NCBI GenBank assembly: GCA_025642065.1
Contig: JAODUP010000462.1
Span: 217,501-281,500, forward strand
DNA: 64,000 bases
Reading direction: 5' to 3'
Origin: Paralvinella palmiformis
Taxonomy: Eukaryota; Annelida; Polychaeta; Terebellida; Alvinellidae
This document shows, piece after piece, positions 23,763 through 37,021 of this stretch. Within the stretch, counting starts at the first letter, position 1. Every line of letters starts with the position of its first letter. Below the pieces are notes generated by a model. That model saw only the letters and a program-made list of their open reading frames with translations, was not told the DNA's origin and made no database searches. The position numbers and the translations under genes are program-made.

Positions 23763-23768
23763 TTTATT
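23763..23768 (-). terminator. Candidate MTREX polyadenylation signal
   Basis: AATAAA on the minus strand (TTTATT on plus), about 325 bp beyond the MTREX stop. It lies between the converging 3' ends of MTREX and the NRF-6-like gene. Other variants may be used. Confidence 0.4.
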
Positions 23769-24045
23769 TTGTATGATTGTTGCCACTCAGCAATTGTCAT
23801 GTTAGTTTTGAATACAACTTACACACTATGGCTATATACAACATATCAGGTATAACACTGACAAAAAATCTGATATTTGGTCATGAGCACACAGCTAAAC
23901 CTGTCTTAAAAGACCACCTGTATTTAATGACACGTAACATGTGATCAATGACATGGCGTCAATTACAAACTTGATCATGATAAACATTGTCTAGTTAATT
24001 CAATTAAATCTATTTAATTAGGTGATACCATCTAGAAACCAGATA

Positions 24046-24085
<40 letters not shown>

Positions 24086-24090
24086 GATAT

Positions 24091-24732
24091 CTACAAATAC
24101 AAACTGGCAGCAAATACAATATCTCTCTTCAGCGATCGGATGCCTGAAATAAAACAAAAATGACACGTATCAGATGAAATTAATAAATCGTGGATAGTTA
24201 ATCTTTTCCTAAAGTTTATATCATCAAAAGAAACTTCCAAATTTAAAATGTTCCGTGGAAATTATTTGTAAGAAAGAAACTCCTATCAGAAGGCTCACCT
24301 TCGGAAAATTTATTTTCCAGTTCAATATTTCCAATCGCTTTTGCGGCCTGACACATCTGTCTTAAGGCTTCCTCGAGCCTTCTCATACAGCGAATTACGC
24401 TACCTAGAAATGGAGAAATATGAACAATGATAAGTAATCCTAAAATTTTAAGAATCAATAAATAATTACATCAAATGGCCAATATGACCATACACATTAT
24501 TTCAATCACATCGATATTTAACATTTTGAGTAGGAAACGATCTTTTGTTGTACATCCTGCGATAAGGTCGTATAGTTCAGTTCAGTTGTTCAGCCTTGGT
24601 ATTAGTCACATCTGAGACATATGGACAAGGGATGACTCTTAGGGAAACAACCCACAAACCTGGGTATCAGTTGGATTCAAACCCACAAGATGGAGGTTTT
24701 CAGTGCTCTCTCTCTCTCTCTCACCCCCCCCC

Positions 24733-24767
<35 letters not shown>

Positions 24768-25188
24768 GGTATTTGTAGATATTACAATTACATTTCTTAA
24801 AATAATGCATTTAGAAGTCTACGGTGGCATTCAGCTTCGTGCAAGCCATTGTCTGATGCATAGCTAATTACATCAATTCTTTAATGTAATTAATTGTCAG
24901 TTTGCAAATCTACTATGAGAGCTGCTCAATAAACAATTGCCTTTACTGAATGACTGTTGAAAACCTGTTAATTACATAACAATGCATACAACTCTATACA
25001 CACTATCAGATGCATAACTGTGCAAGAGCTATCATTGGTCGATATGTTGGAAAAATAAATTTGATATTGATAGCACATGTGGGGAGTTGCTTAACAGGTA
25101 ATAATGGTGACTGGGATATCATATATCTGATATCATATTGATAGCAGATGACACTTCTAAACAGGTGGTGTTTCAAGCAGGTTAGACA

Positions 25189-25267
<79 letters not shown>

Positions 25268-25834
25268 TAGAGAGAGAGAATTGTAGCCAACTAACCTTCC
25301 ATCACATCAGTCATCCTACATATCTGTGAGAATGATGCGCCATTACACCAGACGTGTACCACGTCCATCATGTGTGGCTTAAACCCTTCTACATAATTTT
25401 CTTCGTCCATCTCTAGCTTAGCCTCGATGCTCACCTTGGCTATACGTCGAGCCGTCTCCTACATTGATAAACAGACAAACAAACAAACAAATAAACAAAC
25501 AAACAAAAAGACAGGAAAACAACGTCAGTTACTAAGGATTAGTTATTACTATTGATATACAACTGTCTAGTAAAATGTGTGATTGGTTTCTTTAAAATTG
25601 GCATCGGTCACACCTGGGTTAATTGAATGAGGGCTTACTGACCAGGGAAACGACTGTCAAACTTTTTATGGTAATACGAAACATACTACAGATATAGGTA
25701 ACCCCATACCGAGGAACCATGTGGCACAGCATGTTGCAAGCTGCACCGTGAGAGCACCTCAAATTCATCTTCGTGAAACAGTTTTGTGAATTTCACAAAA
25801 CCTACTTTATACATCTGAATATTTGCAATCTTTG

Positions 25835-25866
<32 letters not shown>

Positions 25867-26469
25867 ATTAGTATCAGTAAGTACAACGAAGTGTGGTGCC
25901 ATCCAAAAAACTTTAAATTTCAATAAATAATATGATTATAACCCATGATAAATCTCTTATTAATGATCACAATGACTCAAATATCCAGTATATTATCATT
26001 TGGGAATACACATCTGACATATAAACTGTACTCTACCACTGTCACACAGCATCCTTTAGCTATAATACATAACAACTATCATCCTATATCATCATATTCT
26101 ATATGTACAAACTAGCAATAATTCTGACCAAACTTAAAAATTATTAATTACGGAATTAATTAATGGAAAGCCATAATTAAAATGACCTGATGCATCTAAA
26201 TAGAAGATACAATAAAAGGTCGTTTTAAATATCTGACCTGCATTATTCGTAGTGGAGCTGATAGGGCTTCTGTCAGCTTTGGCACGTCATTGGCTCGTTC
26301 TTGGAACACAAAACAGCTGAGTAGAGCACACGCCTGTTGTGGTGTCAGGTCATTGAAGACGCCATTAAACAGCAACTCTGTAACAACTAACTCGTCAGCA
26401 CTGAAACAGTATATGTTAAGGTATTGTATATACTTTTAGTCTTGGCTTTTATAATGGCAAAAAACAACC

Positions 26470-26503
<34 letters not shown>

Positions 26504-27235
26504 TCTGTCTGCTCTCTAACTTGATGGTATCACTTAATTAATTATTTTCAAATTAGAACAATTCATCTTTTGACAGTGATAATAATGCTTATCATGATCA
26601 TCTTTATAATTGACAACATGTCATTGATAACATGTTATGTTTTATATCAATTTAGAAGCCATAACTCTGAAAACATGGCCATGACAGATTTTATGGGGAA
26701 AAAGTTCAGCTAAATCGACATTCTAGACCATCCGGTGTCTTTATACAAGTAGGATCATCATGGAAGAAATATTTCTCAATTAAAAAATTAAGTGGCAAAT
26801 TAATTTGTGGATTAAATCTTTTTGTAGGAAACTTCAATTCCAATTCATCAATTTCAACTTTTTTAAATAATCAATTGTAATTCCGGAATTGAATTGACCC
26901 CATGTCTGCTGTACGTACTACTTTAAATTAAATAACATTCAATGTTTCAGATGAATTTGAAATATTCATTAACATCCAAGAAAAATGGAGGCATGCTTTG
27001 GCTTTCACTTTAAGATAAGGACATCCTACATGTTCTAGGATGCTCACAACACATGCCATAATCTAGATCACCTGCTAATTTCACAAGCCACTCGTCCTTT
27101 GATCTCTATAACGTCAGATGCTGTGACATAACCCATTCTTCTGAGGACACGTTTACGACACTTCAACTCGTCCATCTGTAGAAGTGATCGTTTCTTCTTC
27201 AACTCAGACTTGACGCCTTTAATCTCGTCACCGAT
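24091..27235 (-). CDS. MTREX: MTREX exons 22-26: C-terminal helical bundle
   Basis: Residues about 808-1022. Contains [73 protein letters not shown] and the invariant family ending [12 protein letters not shown] before TAG (24091-24093). This ratchet/helical bundle closes the RNA channel in Ski2-like helicases. The last exon is only 53 nt. Confidence 0.95.
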
Positions 27236-30200
27236 CTTTAAAAATAGAAGGCATCTAACATTGATCTCTTGTAAACAGGAAGAAGTAGGAAAAAGACATA
27301 AAACATGCTATGAAGGGATATTTTACTAAAACGGTAATCAATTATGTGTTGTCGTCACATAAAAAAGATTGGTCTTCACTTTCTTCTATATATTTCAGTT
27401 TGAGAAATGTCAGATACCCAAAAACCCTTAAAGAAATTTTCCAAGTTTTAAATCATCAACAATAACCATCACTTTGTTCCGATCAGTTCTTGGACAAATA
27501 TTTATATAATTTCTAATGGTGATTATCACAGTGTTCCAGATAACAGACGGGTCTCGGGTCGATGACCCGACAGTGGCAGCGCTGTGACCCGACAGACTGT
27601 CGTCTGCCAAGCCAGAGATATTTGTTAATATTCCATGTACATGGGATTCTTTCCCAGGCCATCACCACTGCTGCTTCATGGGGTGTTCTCAGCATCGTGC
27701 ATTGGAATCAATTTATGAATGAACTTTAATTAGGTCAATTTGATTGTCCAATTCACCTCACACAGCAGCCAATCAGCTGTCATGGTTTTATATGCGTGGC
27801 AACCCAGGTCAGCCACACCGGCCATGAGGGGGGGGGGCTGCATATACAGTAGATTTACTGCACATGGGATGGCACTGGTTGATGTCTCTAATCTTGTCTG
27901 GTGAATGTGTTCACATGAGAGCTGCAGTGTGTGTGCACAAGGGGAAAAATGTCCAGTTTCAGACACAGTTATACAGTCAGAATTCATTAATCCAGAAATA
28001 TACCGCAAAATTATATGTGTCATTGTTGTTATAAATGGATGTTACTTTTGTTATGTGACACAGACTACTGCTATGTCACGGACTCGACATTCGCATTTAT
28101 CCGACATATTATCATGTGACAAACTTTGTTGGATTAATGGATTCTGACTGTAATTGTAAATGTAAACATGAAGCAACAATTTTTTTAATCAGAGGCCTGG
28201 GGCCAGGGGAATAAGAAGTCTTCAGCCCAATCAAGACCTGGTAATTGAATCCTTTTATTACAAATATTGTTCTATGTTTTAAGTTGCTTTCAGTTTCACT
28301 GTTGAAATCATGGGCAATAAAGTGGGTTATCTAGGTCACCCATAGGGTAGCAATAGCACTGTATCAAATGTGGTGTGGGGGGGGGGGGTTGCAGAGGGAG
28401 TGGCATGGGTCATAATTGATTGAATTACCAGTAATTGCTTGTTGCTTTATTTACTCTAAATAGAATATTTGCTGCCAATGAACCAAAGTATTTCTTTTAT
28501 TTACATGCTTTGGGCCTCCTCAAAAAGTAATAAATCACTTGGGAAATGAGAACCAAACAGGTTCTTTAGCATAGAACCAGCAGGCTTAAAATCTCAAGTG
28601 GACCCCCCAACCAGTGACCTTATAATGGTGATGATTGATGTTTTACGGCCACTTTTGTGCACTTGGTAGGCTAAATGGGCCGAGTGACCTCCAAAGGTAA
28701 TGAGGCGAAGTCAAAGATGAAACAACCTTCAGATATGCCCATGCCGAGATTCGAACACGGGTGGTAGTGATCTGTGGTCCAACATGCTACCGCTAGACCA
28801 TGGAAAGTCATTAAGTTTCATCTACACCGGATAAATGGTGCTACCTATATACATGTATTTAAGTGATTATGTGGAGGACAGTATACATGAGAAACATCCT
28901 GCAAACTTGAAATAGTGTCACACTTGTGCAAAACACTATAATAATTGATTAATTTAGCAAAAAAAACATAATAACCGAAATTGTCAAAATAATACCTTCA
29001 GTGTTGCCGTGGTGGGGGAATTGCCGATTTTACATATCAAATTATCACACAACATATATTTATGACCAAAAAGTATGAACTGAAAAATATTTCTAAATTT
29101 GTAATATATACTTAGTCTTCAAATGGCAGAATGCCACTTTAATATAAATTCTTCATTATTTTGATGACAATGACTAAAAAGTACTCCTTGTCATCAAGAA
29201 CACGTGCAAAAGCCAATCAACATCCAGTATTGTTTGTTCTACAGGTTCTTAAACTTTTCAATGAACTGACACAACTCACTGCCCTGAATACAGGCCAGTT
29301 GTTGTGGTCAAGAGGAAAGGAACTAGTATTTCAACTCTATAATGTCATGAAGGCATGGCTTCCATTGTTCACTAAAATCAGTTTATAACCCCCCCCCTTA
29401 ATTGATAGAGAATTGTGTGGTCATTTATATCTACAGGAGCTAGTCTGTGTGTGAATAATGCAATTATATGGAAAAGGAAAATATAAGCGTGAAAAAATAT
29501 GATACCAATGTGCTACATGACAAGATGACTCAGCAGCAGCAGATTGAAATACAAAAATATATAATACAAATAATATCTACTTGTGCTCCCAAGACATTGA
29601 AGTACGCCTCAAATTGTTTCTCAGAGAATCATTTCTACGATTTTTCCTGCAGGGGGGGGAGCTGTCAACGTGCGAACCCCCAGACCTCTAGGGTCCACTC
29701 AATTCCACTCGTGGCCAGTCATGCACTATCTTTAACCCCTTTCTTTTTCTGATTACCCTCCAACCTCAAATATTATCTGGAACCCCGATTCAATTCACCC
29801 ACATTACTGTGAAACCAATTTCAAGATGATTCATTTTTCATCAAACTCAGAATATTATTGGATGATGAATGGATGAATTAATGTTGTTTAATGACACATC
29901 GGCACAACTTAGGCCATTCAGTGTCCTTTAAAATATTATTGTTTCACAATTTAATTTTTTTGCTACGAAAGACTGGTACCTGATTGTTCTTGTACACTTG
30001 TAATTGTATTTGTAGATCAACGATTCACACTTAAATATTCAGTTCTTTAGGAAGTGAGAAATTGAACTTAGATCTATGTATTTTGTATTGCTATGATTAG
30101 TTGAAAGATATTTAGCCTCATCACCTGGAGGTTTACATTGCAGTGCCCTAACCACTTCGCCACTGAAGCACCCTAATGTCATGATTCAGTGTTGCTTCTA

Positions 30201-33200
30201 GGATCTAGCCAGTGTGGGGGACATCCCCTTTAGGTTTTAAAAATGTGGGGGGTTTTAATGTAACATGGGTACTTGGCATGAAAACCATTTAGGGGTACAA
30301 AAGCATACCACCGGGAATATTTGAACTGAAAATGATGACATTTGCCACCCATTTAAAGTATTTTTATCAATAGGCCTGGCAGAAATTCTTTGGGTAGCAG
30401 GCCATCAATAAGCATCAAATCAAATAGATTGTCCTGGCCAAGGGAGTTACTCAACAAAGTTTTAATGCTATTCATAGAGAACTGCTTCTCACACCCAGCA
30501 GTGGATGGACAGAGGATCAAGGTAGAAACACATTAAGTTACCAAAAACTGCCTATAATTCCTTCAGTAAAGTATGAATACAGTTAACATGATATATGAAA
30601 TCCATATTTATATCATAATATTAACATAAAATGCCCAAAAATAACACAACAGTGATCAAACAAATATATAGGAGAGGGACAGAGAAATCCACCATATAAA
30701 CAAGACCAGGGATTTTTTAAATTTTATGTCATGTTAAATATCAGGGGAATCCAGCAAAAACGCGTCCTAGAAGCAACACTGATCTCTGTACACAGGACTT
30801 AGCATTGCCTAGAAACCATTCACACAAAATGTAAGTGACAGGGAGAACATTAAGGTGCACAACACTTACAATATTACACCATGGGGTTTTATTCTGCGCC
30901 ATGTGGGGCGCAGGGATATTTTTATTTTGCGCCATACGTAAAAATATTGCAGGAATCCCGTAAAAACGCATCCTAGAAGCAACACTGTGATTAGTTAATC
31001 AGTAACAAAAAGGTTTTTTAAACTAATTTATTACACTAGAAATTTGTCAGTTTGTCTTTCTATCAGTTAATAATCCCAATATGTTGTTATTGTTTACAAA
31101 AAAATGGTCTGCCATTAATAAAAAACAAAACAAGGAAGAAAACCTTTGTTTGCAAATACTTTTTTTCTCTTCTTCAAATTTTTAACTGTATGACACGCAG
31201 CCACATTATCTGTTCATAATTAGAACTGATATAGGTTAAGATTGTAGTCAGAATTAAATAATTTAAATGCAATTTTTTTTAAATCAAGTTTGCATAACAG
31301 ATGATCGTAATAGAAATCAATCCTGATTCTATTTAGTATTACAGCCTTTTCAGTAGGGACTAGAGTAGACGACCCATTACAAAAAGTTGGCAGCAGCTCA
31401 CCTGCAGTGGCCTGCAAAAACACCATGATGTCATTGACATGTCATTGCTGGAGGGAGGTATGGATGCAGGGAGGAGTGGGAAATGGATTATTTTGAGAAT
31501 TTTATCACCCAAACCAAAATAGCTGACTGATTTTCTGCCTATAAAATAGGTGACGACGGACTGTAAAAAAGATGTATAACATCGGATGTCGGCTGTCATT
31601 GAAAAGACTGTATTAACATCAATGCTTAATCATATAATTAATGCTGATTAGATGATTAATCTCAGTCAGAGAAGGTTAATGTTGGTTAATTCAAACAATA
31701 CCTTGGCCCTCCTTTGATACAAGTCATAGTATTCATCCAGGTTCGGGTCAGAGTGGAGCGGATGTGAATACAATCGATGTTCAAATGCTTCTGTTTTCTG
31801 TTGGCGTAAGTAAGAGAAACGAACAAATTGTTGAAACGGAGTGGCAACAAAACTCCATAAGAGTAATCGCTGGATGGCATGCTTATCTCTCTCTCTCTCT
31901 GTGAGAATACTGGACACAGAATATAAACCATTACCATAGCTTTAAACTAGATATGAACATTGACTTCACAAGTGGCTATCAAGCATTTCTGTTTAGACTG
32001 TTTCAAGATGATGATGCACTGTTCTACTGACCTTGAGCACAGTCTGGAGACCCCTTTCTTTAATACCCATGTCTTCTATGGGATCTAATACTGGTAGACC
32101 ATCTGGGAATCTTTTTTGTACTTCCTGAAATGAAAAAAAAAAACATATTTTCTAAGAAGAGCTGGTGGAAGCTATGATGTATGTTTTTGGCTTGTTAATA
32201 GTGGAAAAAAATATTCGTTTCTATGTAACTGGAAAAGAAATGGGATTTTCTGACACTGAATCACTGACCTGAATCGATTTAAGCACACTCATTCTGTTTG
32301 AGAATGACATAAGATCTTTGGGAAAGTACAGTCTCACAGCACTTACTGCACTGATTAAACTAAGTAATACCGGAACCACCTGCAAGAATATTAACATTGT
32401 TTATTATAAAATCGCACACGAATAATTGTCATCAACTGACATCCTCTGATAAAACTCTTTTGATATAAACTTTTGATATCATTTTATTTAACTAAATATG
32501 GCTGAATAGATGAACAAATACAAAATTTGTTTGGAAGACCAAGTTAATCTGTTTTGCAGAATCCACTTAAAAACCATGCAATGATTCACGAAATTGAAAT
32601 AATTTTGTTAAGCTAAGTGCAGACTGCTTCATCATACATATCCTAGATCCAGGTGAACTAATCTTAATCCTGTTTTGTTCAGTTGAGTTGTTTAGCCTAG
32701 ATTCTGATTACACTTGAAACATAAGACTGAGGGGCAACTGATCCAAGGAAACAACTCACAAATACAGGTATGAGCCAGATTCAAACCTACTACCTGGAGG
32801 TTCAAAGAGCTATGTTCTAACTACTACACTATTGGAGTCTCCCTGTTTTGTTAAGAAACAAAACAACAAAGACCTGCATTTCTCCTTTCTGACCCAATGG
32901 ACATGGCTGTATATCCAAAGTTCTGTTCACATTTGCTGTCTCTTTGGTCAGATGTAGTAAAATCTCTACAATGTATTCAACCTGATCTTCAGACAACTGA
33001 AAATGTTTTTAAATAAAAGCAAGAAATAAATATGGTGGCAATATTATAAAACTGTGATAATTTGATATTTCAGAGCATTTATTACATTTAAAATAAATCA
33101 CTTCATGCATCATTCACCTTTTTCTGGTTGGCTTTCTTTTGAAAATTGACAACAATTCCCCATCCGAAGTCTTTGTCATCATGCTTCACCTGAAAATGAT

Positions 33201-36200
33201 TAATTACAAATATCTGACAGAGAAAATAATTATGTACAAGTCTCTCTCTCTCTCTCTCTCTCTATGTGTGTCTGCATGTTTGTGTAGGTGGGTGGGTGCT
33301 CGGTGGTATGGGCAACAGAGTATGTATATATACATCAAGTTGGAAAAGTTATATTTTTATTGTGTGTATGTGTGTGTGTTGTGGGCATTAAAAAGGACAA
33401 ATTAATTTTGGTGCAGTCAAAAAAAGCACATCTTCATAACTACTAATTAATAACTAAGTTTACCTGGACAAGCCTTCCTGGTTGTAGAAATGGTAGCAAA
33501 TATTGTGGCTTGTGTATGTAATGCTTCAGTTCAAGAGCTAAGTTGTCTAACTGTTGTCGTATCTTATAATAACTGGATACCTGGTCATCATTGGGTATGA
33601 CAATTTTATTATACTCCTTCTCCAAGTTCTTAACCTCTGAAAACATAAACAAACACATTAGATATTTTATGGCCACATGAGGTGAAGCGAAAGATGAAAC
33701 ACCCCTCAAACATGCCCATGCTAAGATTTGAACTTAGGTGGTTGAGATCTTTGGCCACCACACTACTAGTTAGACCATGGAGGTACTCCAACAAAAATAT
33801 TAGAAAGAAATTCAAGATTTCCAATAGGTCTGACTCTCTTCACCTAATCAGAGTATCTAGAAAACTAGAATTTAAATTCAAGTGAGATGGAGTCTTGTAT
33901 GTCTACAAAAACTGGCAGAATGAACACGCTTTTCAGAAGGCTGATGATATTGATAAACTGTGTCATGAATAAATTCCTTAGAATGACCATTTGAATCCTG
34001 GATTCAAGCCGTGCAATATATAATTAAATTTGAACTTCATTTCAGAAGTTTCAAACATGTAAGGTAAATGTAATTAAAAAAAAGATATGTTTATCAACAC
34101 ACATCATTAAGTGAAATCACTTATACTTCCATTTTTTTCAATTAAGTTCAGAATATGATAAGTTATAAATAAGCCATTATCAAAATATAATCTAAACTGT
34201 ATGATCTGAATTATAAGGAACAATTATAACCTGTATTAATAATAATATATTTTTCCCATACTAACTTTCGACCAGTTCAGGTATGGCAGCATAATTCTGG
34301 AACTGATAAAATGACCTCTCCAACATGTATTCTGGATTGATCTCTTCAACACGCAGCAGATTCAGAACCATGTTATATGTCAGATGAAAGGCACTGTTTA
34401 GTGGATCAGCTTGTCCCTGGATGATGAAATGTCAATATAATGAAGTACATAAGAAATGTTGTTTTATGAGCAATAGCTTGTACATTGTAGGGTAGTATAC
34501 TAGTCACTGTATGATGAAGAAAACATCTCTATAAATGGATTTGTAAATTTGGAGGAGAAAAAAGATACATATAACAACTACATTTGGGAAAAGATAAATG
34601 TTATTCCCCAATTTTGGATCTTCCAGATGATAAAGTATTTTAACATATTATTAATACTAGAAATGGTTTGTTTTTTGACAACTATCTTTCATAAACATAG
34701 CAAATTATGTTTGGTTAAAATAGCAGGCTCTAAATGAAATATGATGTTTGTCCAAATTCTGTACTGATGATTCATATAAAATTTAAAGAACAATTAATGT
34801 AAAGAACAATTAATGTTATCAAAGTTTGCTTCATAATGAAACTAATTCAAAGCTAGCTAGCCATCTCGATAAATATTTTTTCTAATTTGCCGAATATTAG
34901 AAAATAGTTTAGATTCTGTTTTATATTTCCCAAATATCAAACAATGATGATGAAAGTCTGTTGAATTAAACACAAAGTACAAAAACATCACACTTACTAA
35001 CCTTGATAATGTTTTTACCAACACCTGAAGACATCTTCTCATCTACCATTAGTATAACAATTCCCTTGTCATCAATACCACGACGTCCAGCTCGTCCGCT
35101 CATTTGGATGTACTCTCCCGATGACAACTAGTAATTTAGGATATATTATATTGGTCACAATGGTATGTAAAAAGCATCCAGAATGGGACACAATATAAAA
35201 TAATCTAAGCTCTTTTCTATAAATGTTGTTTTGATATATCATACTACAGTAGGTCCCGGCCATTAAGCTGATACTTTGTCCAAATTTTGACACTTATTTT
35301 GGGGGGTCGGCTTAATGGCTGGTGCTATTTCATCAGGAGAAAAAGTTTCAGTGTATTAGCAGACGTCTAGATCTAGATGCAAACGGACATCAATGTCATT
35401 TTGATTTAAACTCATGTAGTCATGGATGAATGATAATTATACATGGCTTTATAATGAAAATCAATATTTATATGTAGAATTATCTGATTTTTGTAATTAT
35501 GGATAAATGTTGGTGGACTCAGTAGTGCATTTCGCAACTTTCATTCGAAGGCAGCATCGGTAACAAGACAACTTGTACCCAAGACATCCAGTACCAAGAG
35601 CGTTGTATCTCATTCGTTTGGCTGCATAGGCATAAGGGTGCCCCTATATACATATTTTGTCTGGGCATATTTATACTAATAATGGGATAATTACTGATTA
35701 ATTAATTTATTTTTAATAGATGGTTAATTACTAACTGACCGCATATACCGGTAATTTGCATTGTCTCGGTTATTGGAACGTTAGATGGTTAGTGACCAAA
35801 ACGTACCATCAAAGGCTCAGTAGTAATTTACAATATGTCTAATTATTTCTAAGTCATCGACTTCATATACGGTTCATTGAATGCTTAATCATGCTGTTAA
35901 TTTAAATTTGAGGCACTTGTGTGTGCTAACAGTTTGTGTATATACTATAGTATACAGTATACGAAAAACAAATTATGAAAACAAAACTATTTCCTGTGTT
36001 CAAAACGTCACCTGCAGGGAAAAGTTCAGATTTTTAGGTCGGTTTAATGGATGCTACTACCATAAATTGTGATATTTTAGGCCTAAAAATGACCTTGGCC
36101 TAATGGCCGGGACCTATGGTATATAATATTTCCATGGCTGAAATCTGTAATCCTTCATCAGCTCAGTTCCCATTGGAGTATACAGAGTAACAGAGTTTAT

Positions 36201-36983
36201 GTCACAACAATAGGCATATCATTATTGAAGACTGACAGACACTTACCCAGACCTGAGTACTGTGTATATTTTTTGTTTGTATGTTATTGTATTCATTCCG
36301 TAATGTGCTTAACACTTTAGATTGAAGTTCCTGCAGGCATATACATGTATAAAATGTCAACTGTCAAACGTTTGGCTAATTAATGAAAGAACTGTAAAAC
36401 AAAATTATCCCTAAAACAAGGTTTTGTTCAGTCTTGACTAATAAGTTAATTATGGATGACACTTACCCATCTGAAATCCTTGCCATCAAATTTTCTGCAT
36501 GATGTGAACAAGACTGTCCTTGCTGGCATGTTTAATCCCATAGCAAATGTCTCAGTTGCAAATAATGCCTGATAAATAAAAACATGACTAGTTAAAGATG
36601 TGCTGGTGTATGATAGAGAAAGCCTTAAAATTATGAAGTAATTTAGAATCACAGATATGACAATTTGGTTAATTCCACACCATTAATCAAAGATAATTAA
36701 TTTATTAGACGAATTTTCAAAAACTCAAAATCATAACAAATTCTCTAGATATCACGAAGAAGTCAAATTTAATAATTTGTTTACATTTTACTCACAGAGA
36801 TGGAAATAAATTCAAAGACTGTGAACAGTCCATATTTTACTTAATCACATTTTAAATACTGACCTTAATCAAGCCTTCAGAGAAAAGAATTTCAATTGTT
36901 TCTTTAAGCAGTGGTAAAAGACCTGAATGATGTATTCCAATACCCTTCTTCAGCAGTGGTAGTACACTTTCAACCTAAATCAG

Positions 36984-37021
<38 letters not shown>

